A DNA stretch of 64,000 bases, from the NCBI GenBank assembly GCA_963971575.1, contig OZ020618.1, forward strand, positions 29,936,540 through 30,000,539, read 5' to 3'. Positions 45,407 to 55,297 of this stretch are shown here, piece by piece. This DNA comes from Liopterus haemorrhoidalis (Eukaryota > Arthropoda > Insecta > Coleoptera > Dytiscidae). The position numbers and the translations under genes were made by a program. Positions within the stretch are counted from its first letter, which is position 1. Each line of letters begins with the position of its first letter. The notes beneath the pieces are model-generated. The model had not been told where the DNA came from and did no database searches. It saw only the letters and a program-made list of their open reading frames with translations.

Positions 45407-47248
45407 TAATAAAATGGAGGTTATATCAGTTTTTAAAAACGGCTGGACATATTTTAACGAAATTTGGTACAATAGAGTAGAACCAGGATCAAATATTACC
45501 ATGATATCTCACAATTTTCTTTCTTTGGGGGCGTTTCTGGGTTAAAACTGGTACTAAAAACTTAAAATATTTCATGTAGAAACAAAACTATCTTATCAAA
45601 AAAACTATACAATAAAAATTGTTTATAAGAAAACAAATCTTATTTATCTATGCAATTTTTCAATTTGATGAATATCAGGGTAGTTACGGGGGGACACCCT
45701 AAAACTAAAGTATTAAAATATTTCACTTCACATCAAAAATGAAGATAAGAAAATTTATTTAGAACGAAGAAACCTTCCTTTTATGTTCACTAAGATGAAT
45801 AATGGGGCGGGAGCATGTAGAGCGCTACTTATACTCTTGAAATATCTCACTTATTATTTACATAATAAGAAATGTGGTTTCGAATGAAGGAATGATTCTT
45901 TTCTGTTTAATGTAGTTTTTAGTTAGACTTGCAAGCAGCAACACTACATATCGTTGCAGTCATTTTAACACTAATAACTTAACACTAATAATATATTAAC
46001 TTAAAACATTACAATACACTAAAAAGAAATTTAAACCAGTAGAAAATCAAAAAATTAAACGATATTTTTATATTTATAGACAAAATTCGAACTTCACATG
46101 TGTATAACATATACGATAAACAAAGGCTGACGTCCCGTTAGCACACAGATGACGTGTAGCTTCGCTATTTACCCCCACCACCTTTTCTTTAATAATCTTG
46201 GTCTACTCTCACTATTTCGCCACAAAACCACTGCGCATCCATGTTTGAAGTTGAGTCCTAGAATACGTTAGGTTTATGTAATTCCTAATGTTGGTCTACC
46301 CTGTTCGAAATGCAGAAATAATAATAAAATCACGTAAAAGATTGAAGTCGCTACTCTATTGGATCTCGTATAAATTTGATAGCTCAACAGCCAACGAACG
46401 ACAAAATTATCACGTGAAAATTGCATGATTACTACTTCTTGATTTTGAACAGAGTATAGAGGGACGCTAAACCAATATTAAGCGTTTACATGATTTTAAC
46501 ATCGGATTTTTGATTACTAATACAGTTTGTACAAGTGAATTAGTTAAACCTAGAGTTCTTTTTGACATTCAATTTAATCGAGAGCATAAAGTGATATTCA
46601 TTTTGAACTTCGAGAGTAGCAGTGCATGTAAGCTAATAAGGCCCACAGGTGATACGATTTATTGTACAGATCATCGAACAGATTGTAGACTGTGTAAACC
46701 AAGTTTAAACAAATAAAATAAAGCTTAGGTTGCTTATTTAAATATTTATTACAAATAAAAATAAAAAATATATGTATATGAAGGTCTAAAAATTATATAA
46801 TCTGTCTCAAATGGTAATACAAAACTAGATCTGGTTACTTTGGTGACTATTGTGGTATAAACAGACTTTGGCGTATCCGTGTGAACCAATACTATGATAA
46901 TATTATAAATGTATTGTCAATATACAAAATTAAAAATGAACTTTCCCTGTTAGTTACGTATTACAATATGAGACAGAAAATATCAATAACTTTTTTTTTT
47001 GGCACTATCAGCTGGGCTGTCTTTTGGTGTCACTCTAGTCCTCTATCTTGATATATTGCTTGTCAAGTGTCAAAAAATATTTATATGTCAGATAACCTAA
47101 AAAATAACTGCGTAAAAATTAATTACATGGAGAATTTTCTCCATAAAATCTACGCCAAGAATATAAATAAAAGTCTGAATATGTAAATAATAATAAAATA
47201 TACGAAAAAAATAAAGTAATATAAATAATATATATTTATAATTTACAG
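45407..47248. other. Sequence without recognised genes
   Basis: Near 45440 the phrase GGACATATTTTAACGAAATT resembles other dispersed insect repeats. A 68-codon plus frame at 46510-46716 (TSELVKPRVLFDIQFNREHK; two C..C pairs near the end) precedes an AATAAA at 46715. It could be a terminal exon but I do not recognise it. Confidence 0.35.
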
Positions 47249-47434
47249 GCTGTTCCAAACGATTAGGCGGAACTAACTGGAATTTTCATTTTTGTAGGTT
47301 GTCATTAGCTATTTTTTATATACATTGAAGTTGGCATTTTTCTGAACAAAATGATCAAAAGCTTTAATCAATCTGTAAAAATTACTAGATTTGAAAATCT
47401 AGTTCCGCCTAATCGTTTGGAATAGACTTTACGA
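47249..47434. mobile_element. MITE family C, best copy
   Basis: TTCCAAACGATTAGGCGGAA at the left is exactly inverted at the right (TTCCGCCTAATCGTTTGGAA), followed by TAGACTTTACGA. About 185 bp, non-coding. Related copies at 4130, 40916 and 63678. Confidence 0.8.
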
Positions 47435-47601
47435 CACTGAACATCTGTCAACTTGGACTAAAAACAATATTTTAACATTTTAATAGGGATAACGTTCTAA
47501 ACCAATCAGAAATTACGACAAACAGCTCCTATCTTCGTACACACATTTTTCTAAGCTGGCATAGTGCATAGCAAAAAGGAGCACCAGAATCCTGTCATGA
47601 T

Positions 47602-47967
47602 CAGTGGCGGACTTTCGCAGAGACAAAAAAGACATTTGTCTTGGGCCCGTAATTTTCAAGGGCCCGGATTTTTTTTTTTTTGGTCTTCACTTGGGTTTGG
47701 GAGGTGAGAACTTTTTTTTTCCTCTTCACTTGGATTTGAGAGGTGAGGACTTTTTTTTTGCTCTTCATTTGGATTTGAGAGGTGAGGACCGTTTTTCTTT
47801 TTTGGCTCTTCATTTGGATTTGAGAGGTGAGGACCTTTTTTTTTTGCTCTTCATTTGGATTTGGGAGGTGAGGACCTTTTTTTTTGCTCCTCACTTTGAA
47901 CGCCTCTAGGTTGAGGGCCCCTAAATCAAAAATGTCTTGGGCCCGGCGAAGGCTTCATCCGCCACTG
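47602..47967. mobile_element. hAT MITE with the largest minisatellite array, 366 bp
   Basis: CAGTGGCGGACTTTCGC and GGCTTCATCCGCCACTG are inverted ends with a perfect 8-bp TSD GTCATGAT (47594-47601, 47968-47975). About 47680-47900 holds six units near 38 bp: GCTCTTCATTTGGATTTGAG, AGGTGAGGACC, T(8-10). The long frames on both strands are the array in translation. Confidence 0.93.
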
Positions 47968-48420
47968 GTCATGATGGTATTTTTCATATAAATAAATATA
48001 TTTTCTTTTATGAAATGGTGATACATTGCTTTTATAAATGTTTCATTATTATTAACATGATTGTTATTTGAGACCATTGTCTTACAGTTTTTTTTTTTTT
48101 CGCTGGGGAAAGCTTTGTTCTCTGCAATACCGGCTACCTGCAGAGTGTTCTATGTGGTTTCTATCATAGACTTTTATGGGTTCTGTGGTGTTTGACACGT
48201 CATATCTTTAATCATTATATGGTGTTATAATAACGTGAAAACTAAACTATTGACCTACGTTCGAAAGCTGGTTTTACTCTTTCAGCCGTTTTTGCGTGAA
48301 TCTCGGACAAACGAACAGGTCGAAAGAAATTTTTAGTGGATCTCGTGTTATACTCACCTGAAACTCTTTCTAATAACATTTTTCTATGAACATACATTGG
48401 GAGCTAGGGTATGGCGTTAG
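47968..48420. other. No recognised features
   Basis: Contains GATAACGTGAAAACTAAAC-like AT-rich sequence only; no gene or element border supported. Confidence 0.35.
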
Positions 48421-49402
48421 TAGGGGAAGGCGGGGCTTGTTGTTAAAAAATGAATAGTACCAATTATCAAGCAACTATTTAACTAAATAAACAAAATATT
48501 CTCTTTTACATATTAATTATACATTTATCAACTGTGATATGACATATTTCCATTAAAATATAGGCCACAAAAATGAATGTTCAAATTAAAAAAAAAAAAA
48601 AAAAATGTAAATTGTAACAATGTGCCCCCGTTTGGGGCAATTTGTTACAGGTTAGGGGCATGTTGTTACTAAGTGAAAATTTTAACTAAAACTGTAATAA
48701 TTACTAAAATTATTGTTATTTTACAACAATTATTCGTACTCACTATTAAAAGCTATTGCAGCGTCACAATTTGGACATATGAAGTTAATATATTACCACT
48801 AATACAATAAAGCAATGTGAGTACATTGCTTTCACGTAGTGCATTGGATCCATTTCTGTCCAGCTTTCTTCGATTTCGGACTCCAAAGAAAATGAAATCA
48901 TCCTTTTCTTCGCAAGCTTCTTCAATCTGTTCTATTTCCAGTATGTGTAAAGAATGAGTTGTTTCTAAAGCTAAAGGTCTTACAAAAGTGCCACTGCTAG
49001 ATGACAACAAGTAAAAACTTGCCCCCGACTTACAACTGGCCACATTAAACAATTTAAAATTTAAAGTGTAGTATTTTTTATATAGAAATTACTATAGTTA
49101 AGAAAACCAAATATAAGCAGAAATATATGAAATTACATTAATTTACGAAGAAGCAATTCACCTATCATAGTGACGTGACAATATTACTTCAAAGTGTTAC
49201 TTTAAAAGTTACTTTGATACACGAAATTCAATAAAACATAAATAACATTTATGGCACTGGTCCATCAGAGCTATCGTTTTGCAAGGTACTACGGTTGACA
49301 AAAAAGCATGAGTGATGCATTCGCCAAAATGAGATGCGGTATGGGATTTATCGACGATGTAACAACGTGCCCCCGTAACAACTAAGGCCCCGCCTACCCC
49401 TA
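48421..49402 (-). mobile_element. 982-bp element with GGCGGGGC ends
   Basis: TAGGGGAAGGCGGGGC at the left and GCCCCGCCTACCCCTA at the right are inverted with one mismatch, continuing to GTTGTTA/TAACAAC. TGTAACAA/GTGCCCCCGT words recur inside (48600-48670, 49360-49375). It encloses the 99-codon minus-strand frame at 48753-49052. TSD not clear. Confidence 0.6.
48753..49052 (-). CDS. Hypothetical frame inside the GGCGGGGC element
   Basis: 99 codons, of balanced composition with an acidic middle (ILEIEQIEEACEEKDDFIFF). No ATG-side extension and no recognised domain. Its placement inside an inverted-repeat element suggests a transposon exon. It could be a C-terminal fragment of a transposase; unproven. 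Confidence 0.3.
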   Translation of the reverse strand: MFNVASCKSGASFYLLSSSSGTFVRPLALETTHSLHILEIEQIEEACEEKDDFIFFGVRNRRKLDRNGSNALRESNVLTLLYCISGNILTSYVQIVTLQ

Positions 49403-49732
49403 AGGCATTTTTAAAAATCTGTCATATACTGGGTGAGAATTAAAATAAGTTTAAACGTGTGTGCATATTCGTCACGTGTTGGACAATTCCAGCGCTGTGT
49501 GCAGTTTATGATATGCAAATGGAAAATAAATGCTTTTGGAAAGGTTTTATTGAAATTTATTACGAACATTCATGATTGTGGGATGTGAAGTATAACAAAG
49601 TATTCCAATAAACATGAGCGAATATTTTGTTAGAAATACCAAAAGAAATTCTACTACAGACATTCAATTAGTTATACTGCAGTCATTTAATTGAATCTAC
49701 ACGTCTGGATAATAATGTGCGTTTACTGTATA

Positions 49733-50446
49733 CAGTGTTGCCACCTGCCTGAAAGGAAAATTCCCTTTCGGTACTGCAAAAATTCCCTTTTTCTCAAGAA
49801 AATTCCCTTGTCCATACAAAAAAACTTCTTTTTCAAAAGTAATTACACGTAGGTATAATAGAATATTTTTTCATTTAGTAGGAAAATTAATTTTTTTGTT
49901 TTTTTATTCCTATTATTACTATAAAAAACGAAGTTTTTTCCTTGGCTGTTGTTCGTTGTCATTGTCTGGATCTGGATACTCACTCACACTCATATTGGAT
50001 TTGAATAATAACAATAAACAATAACACAAATGCACTAGTATACGACATGCGACACAAAAACCTAAAACTACACTATTTTCAGTATTTTCTATTGAATAAA
50101 ATACTTGCGCAATGACAAATTCACTCCTGGAATTTCTCGGTTCCTGCTGAGGAAACGACGGTCGTGCATCTTGCGCTAGCGTGCTTTAATTTTTCTGGTT
50201 TCCTAATGACATAGACCCGTAGACATATAATTATACATCGACGAGAACATATAAGTAATAATAACATCTATTAAATGGCGATCATTTTTGAAGTAAGTAA
50301 GACTGGAAGAATTAATTATAAATTAAAAAAAAAAAGAATCTATCAGATGTGAAAAATTCCTTTTTTTTTTGTCGAATTTTCCCTTTTCCCTCTAGACATA
50401 AAAAATTCCCTGAAAAAGGAAAATTCCCTGTCAGGTGGCAACACTG
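49733..50446 (-). mobile_element. hAT element, 714 bp
   Basis: CAGTGTTGCCACCTGCC and GTCAGGTGGCAACACTG are inverted ends; flanks ACTGTATA and ACTGTACA differ by one base. Both subterminal regions repeat AATTCCCTTT/AAAGGGAATT words five or more times. On the minus strand from 49993 a 23-codon frame (MSVSEYPDPDNDNEQQPRKK) may be the first exon of a lost transposase. Confidence 0.88.
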
Positions 50447-51115
50447 ACTGTACAACTAATCTGAATTCAAGTCTGAACGTTAATGGCGTTTCAACTGTCT
50501 GTCCAATCTGCAGTACTGCATGTTGTACACCAGGTCGTATTGTCTGTGGGCTGTTAGGTTTAACTACGGTGATGTACTGCGCAGGCATATTGTAACGTGT
50601 GTAGACAGTTTTACATATGCAAGTTATACAGTATGTAATATAAATCAATAATTTGTTCCATAACCCCAGGTGCAATTTATAAATATACAAGTTATTATTT
50701 GGATCTTTCCATGTGTAAAAATAGTGCAAAACATCTGTAAAGACTTAATTTTACAATGATGTTTATTTACAAATAAACATCTGAAATGGTATAATGTAGA
50801 TCTAAATTAAATAACGTGATATTTTTAATTATTATTTATTATAATGAATATTATAGTCTATTTCCTAGGTTTATACGGAACTATACCTTTTACAGTATGA
50901 TTTCGCACTTATAAAATATAATATCACATTAACGAAAACAGATTTCCCACAAATGAAATATAATTTCACATTAACGAAAACTGAATTCACACAAATGAAA
51001 ACTGAATTCACATATACGAAAATTAATTTATCTGGTGTGAAATTAATTTTAACAAATGAATCAGATTCAAAGGTTTTTTTATTCCTTATAATATTAAATA
51101 TACTTTTTAATTATA

Positions 51116-52168
51116 TTACATTTCAATAAGGTCTTCTTCACGCAATGATACAGCATAATATCGTTCAACATGGTTTGCATATCCAGGAAGATGTTGTTGT
51201 GAAATCTCTTGAATTGCCACATTAGCAATGTCTTCCAAAATACGTATTCGAAATTCTGAAATGGTTGTTGCTTGATTGTTAACATGTGTATTGCTCAATA
51301 TGTCATGCATTCTGCCCTGAATATGTCGTTTTACTGATGATTTAAAGGAACACATCAATTCAATTGGATTAAGTAGGTAAGAGTGCGGAGCAAGACGTAT
51401 TATTTCTATGTCTTCTCCTGTTCTAAGCACACTCTCAAGATTTGAATGGACAGGTGCGTTATCAATAATAAATGTTGGACATTGAATTCCTTCATCATCA
51501 CATGTTCCTATTAACTGACGCAGCCACGCTTTGCAGTCTTCCGCTCTGTAAGAACCACGTCTGAGCTCAAACGCCAAAACACGTGCGGAACTTACTGCAC
51601 CAATGCAATGAAGGTTAGGTTAGGTTAGGTATGACTATTCTTGCTCTATGACCAATTTTTGACCTACCTTCCTTTCTGCGGCAGTATATGTTGAAATTAG
51701 TTTCGTCAATCCAAATTAATGTTCGACCATTCGCTCTGTTTTGCAAAATTTGGTCAACATAATTTCTTCGCTTTTCTTTATTTTCGTTGGAATTCATATT
51801 TCCAATATGTGGCCTAAGAGCTTTGAGCGAAAATAAATTACCATCCAGCCAGTTTTTGATAGTGTTATGGCAAACACGAACTTGGAATTCGTTATTAACA
51901 CGATCACATATATTTTTTAATGATAACGTGCAATCTTCCTCAATCCATCTTACCATTGCGTCTTCAATTATTGTCGTTTTTATTTTGTAGACGCATTACC
52001 ACCTTTGTTTTTAGGAAGCACTTGCCCTTTTTTTATCCATTCATAGGCTGTACGTATATTCACACCTAATGCATTTGCTGTTTCTTTCCAATCTTTGTCT
52101 TCTTCACAAGCTTTAATAATCCTGGCTCTATAATTTGACGAAATTTTATTATATTTACCACGAGGCAT
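51116..52168 (-). pseudogene. IS630/Tc1-type transposase, two frameshifts
   Basis: From ATG 52168: MPRGKYNKISSNYRARIIKA and DWKETANALGVNIRTAYEWI form a Psq-like helix-turn-helix (residues 8-50). After a one-base shift near 51980 it continues VRWIEEDCTLSLKNICDRVN to the first catalytic motif, IWIDETNF. A second shift near 51620 is caused by extra copies of a 5-bp repeat. The last part has FIIDNAPVHS (second Asp) and NPIELM (Glu) with 33 residues between, close to but one short of the Tc1 DD34E count. The Trp usual after NPIEL is Cys here. The C-terminus ends at 51116. It was full length and decayed recently. Confidence 0.85.
51613..51630. repeat. (TTAGG) telomere-type microrepeat inside the transposase
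   Basis: GGTTAGGTTAGGTTAGGT. Reading through on the minus strand, taking out ten bases (two repeat units) restores VIPNLHCIGAVSSARVLAFE in one frame. The likeliest history is expansion of a pre-existing CCTAACCTT by slippage. Confidence 0.75.
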
Positions 52169-52625
52169 TTTATTAATTGTTATTCAAGTTAGGCCTAGGC
52201 GTAATTATTATTATTAGTGTTTTGTTTTTATTGACGGAAGCTTACTAGTCAAAATCAGTTTTCATTTGTGTGAAATCAGTTTTCTTTAATATGAAATTAT
52301 ATTTCATTTGTGTGAAGTCAGTTTTCTTTAATGTGAATTTATATTTTATTTGTGTGAAGTCAGTTTTCTTTAATGTGAAATTATATTTCATTTGTGTGAA
52401 ATCATTTTTCGTTAATGTGAAATTATATTTCATAAGTGTGAAATCATACTGTAAAAGGTATAGATTTTGAAATCTAGTAGCCAAGTAAAATCTTGACATA
52501 TCTCACTTATGATTTACTTTACAGTAGTAAATATATTTATTTATACCTTTACGGTGTTAAATTTACATTTGTTCATTACAGTATAATTATTATTACAGGG
52601 TGGTAATTATTTATAATTTATTTTA

Positions 52626-54560
52626 TTATAAAATGTTTGCTCGTATTTGATTGATTTGTTTCATCCAAGTGACGTCCGGATAGGTATCGTTTAGAATCTG
52701 CAGGGCCGATTTCGGATTTCTTATGTTTTCTTGGCAGTCTCGCATTAGGTGTTGAATCGATTCTTCGCTTGTCCTACATATTCTGCATTTCTTTTCTTCA
52801 TCGCTTCTCCAATATTCGTTCTTTCTTTCTTCGTTGCCTACTCTAAACCTTGCGATAATTTTCGTATTTCTATTTGTTCTTTTTAGATATGTTGGTACAT
52901 CTAGCGTTTGCAAAAACTTATATCTGGGATTGTAAACTCATGTATTTTGTATTTTTTCTCTTCTCGGCTACATTTGGATGTCTTGGTATCGGGCTATTAC
53001 TTCTCTCTTCATGTTGATTCCTTGCAATCTTCTATTTTCTATTTCTGTTGTAGAGTATCCGTTTGTCATGTAAAAGCTTTCTCTGTGTTGCTCTCATCCG
53101 CTTTTCGGTTTAATTAATTCTTCTTTTCTTCTTATTTCTTGCCAGCATTCATATACCAGTTCCTTCTATGTTGTTATTCTTATCTTTCCCTCATAGCTGA
53201 CCGCTCGTTTACTTGATTCTCTCCTGATTTTGTAGATTTTGGCCTCTTCAAGCAGTATGTACAGTGGCGTTTTTCTGTCTATTCCGAGTGTCCATCTGAT
53301 ATATTTATTTTATATCCGTTCAATTTGTTCTTGCTCTCTCGGACCCCATATCTCCGCACCGTAGAGCATTATCGGAGCTACAAATTTGTTGAAGAGTATC
53401 ATCCTTAAGCTGGCATTGTTTTTGAACTTTCTCTGCCCGATACTCCATACCTCTGCTAGAAGGATGTTCACCTTTCTTAAGATTTGTTTTATATGTTCAT
53501 ATTCTTGTCCACCTTTCTGAAATGTGTAGCGTAGATATTTAATTATTTTCACTTTCTCCAGTTCAATTTCTTTCCAATAAAAAATCTCATTAGGTTCTTT
53601 TCTTCTAGCTTTAGTAAATCTGATTACTTTCGTTTTTCCAGTGTTTAGGAGCATGCCTTTTATGTCCAGGTATTTTTATAGCCGTCTAATAAGCGATATC
53701 ATTTCTTCTTTGCACTTTGCTACAATCACTAGGTCGTCTGCTTATAATAGTGACCAAAATTTCTTTCTCCCTATCACTATACCTCCCGTCTGTCCTTTGC
53801 TAAGGTGTTTTTCTATGTCTGCCATATATAGTGCGAATAGCATAGGGCTTAGTGGGCAACCTTGTCTCAATCCTTGTGTTGTCCAAAATACCTGACTTTC
53901 TTGTCCATCTACTCTAACTAGGTTTGCTGTTTCTGTGTATAACTCTGCAATTCTATTTATAAATTTCACGTTTATTCCCATTTTCTGTATTGTTTCTATC
54001 ATCTTTTTCCGGTTTGCTATGTCAGATGCTGACCGTAGATCTGCAAAGAGAGCGTATAGTTTCCCTTTTTTTTATTCTCTTCTTGTATAGTATTGTTCAA
54101 TATGTATATGTTATCAATAGTTCCTCGCCCTTTTCTGAAACCAGCCTGGTTGTCTGGTAAAATCTCGTTTAATTCGTCTTCCTCTGTTAATTTTTCCTTT
54201 AGGAGTAAGGCATAGATCTTGTATGCGGTATCAAGAAGTGTAATACCTCTATAATATTTTGTATCTTGCGAGTTACCTTTTTTGTAAATCGGTATGATTA
54301 CTCCTTTCCTCCAGTTTTTGGGAAACCCCCGCCCTTTCCATATATTGTTAATGATTTCCGTTAACTTTCCTATAATCTTGTCCGTGGCGTGAATTCAAGC
54401 TTCATTTTGTATAGAGTCCTCGCCAGCAAATTTCTTCTTTTTGTTTTTGGATCTGTCTTAAAATATCCTCTTTAGTTATATCTTCCATTTGCATCCTATG
54501 GTCCTATATCTGCTAAAGGTATTGAATTTCTTTCGTTTGTTCCTGATTTACTTTACAGCA
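52626..54560 (-). pseudogene. Non-LTR retrotransposon fragment (reverse transcriptase to 3' end)
   Basis: Minus-strand order: reverse transcriptase blocks in shifted frames near 54300-54100 (IPIYKKGNSQDTKYYRGITL; DNQAGFRKGRGTIDNIYIL); then 54002-53742 with GLRQGCPLSPMLFALYMADI; the active-site box, where the tyrosine codon of YADD is now TAA (53742-53744) followed by ADDLVIVAK; then LLNTGKTKVIRFTKA and LRYTFQKGGQEYEHIK (53654-53310); then a CCHC finger CRICRTSEESIQHLMRDC near the end at 52626. Same family as 33091-34085. The 5' part, including any endonuclease, is missing. Jockey/I/R1 group by style; clade not fixed. Confidence 0.85.
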
Positions 54561-54618
54561 AAAATGTGTATAAGAAAAGTTATTTAGAATCAAGAAATGA
54601 TTCTTTTGTGTTGAATTT

Positions 54619-54992
54619 CTTTTGGATCAGTTTTTAATATCATGTATATTTGGGGAGCGTTTTATTTTCAATTTACGTAAACGTGAACATGTAAATTTTT
54701 ATCGTGACACACTAGGGTGGCTTGATACGGCGAAGAGAACAGAGCTGCATTACAGCTGCTTTATCCACAAAAATTTAAATTCAGGAACTCCTTCATATCT
54801 AGTGGACAAAATCAAACTTAGACATGAGCATACTTCCGTAACAAACACATCTTAAATGTTCCTAAGCATAACAGCAAAATATACGATAGAAGTTTCTTCT
54901 ATATGGTTCCTTCAATATTCAGCTCAATTCCCAATGATATAAGATCTCTAAATATGAAAAAATTTAAAAAATATAGGAAACATAACTTTTAA
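54619..54992 (+). pseudogene. C-terminus of a Jockey/CR1-like non-LTR retrotransposon
   Basis: Blocks FGERFIFNLRKREHVNFYRD, LGWLDTAKRTELHYSCFIHK and NLNSGTPSYLVDKI, then after a one-base shift near 54850 ILNVPKHNSKIYDRSFFYMV, IPNDIRSLNMKKFKKYRKHN and a stop at 54990-54992. This is the RRR..LH..Y.....P.YL / VP......F.. / W..LP..IR pattern seen after the reverse transcriptase in Jockey and CR1-type elements. Reverse transcriptase absent. Confidence 0.7.
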
Positions 54993-55297
54993 ATTCATAT
55001 TTTTTTTATCATGTTTTACTTGAGAATGCACATTTTATCAATTCAATGTGGATTTTGATTTTTTGATTTGATTTTATTTATTTTTTTAAAATTTTTGTAT
55101 TTGTTTTAATTTTATTGTTTAATTTATTTATTTATATAAGATTTATTATGTTAATAATATTATATTTTTATATTCTTTTTGCACATGTATGATATTTTTA
55201 TCTAATTGTAAAAATTTCCATTTTCGAAAGGTTAAAGTGTAATCAGCCATTGGCTGTTCTTTAGTCCAATAAATTATATTATTATTATTATTATTAT
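54993..55297 (+). mobile_element. 3' untranslated region and (ATT)n tail of the Jockey/CR1-like element
   Basis: T-rich 3' sequence ending AGTCCAATAAATTATATT and then six to seven ATT units (55272-55297). AATAAA just before the repeat tail marks the natural 3' end. The tail is where the downstream R4/Dong elements begin. Confidence 0.6.

Larger units (their letters stand above)
50881..52463 (-). mobile_element. Tc1/IS630-like element with repeat-bearing terminal repeats, 1583 bp
   Basis: CTATACCTTTTACAGTATGA at the left is exactly inverted at the right end. The terminal repeats continue as tandem units of about 40 bp (TTTCTTTAATGTGAAATTAT, ATTTCATTTGTGTGAAATCA) at 52250-52440 and in diverged form at 50900-51040. 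TA steps at both tips suggest a TA target. One transposase frame, broken twice, fills the centre. Confidence 0.85.

Noticed and set aside
47601..47909. About 100-codon frames on both strands across the minisatellite
   Set aside because: The frame stays open because the repeat unit happens to lack stops; it lies inside a non-autonomous hAT element.
51613..51630. A chromosome end or interstitial telomere
   Set aside because: Only about three and a half TTAGG units, inside a transposase gene, with ordinary sequence on both sides.
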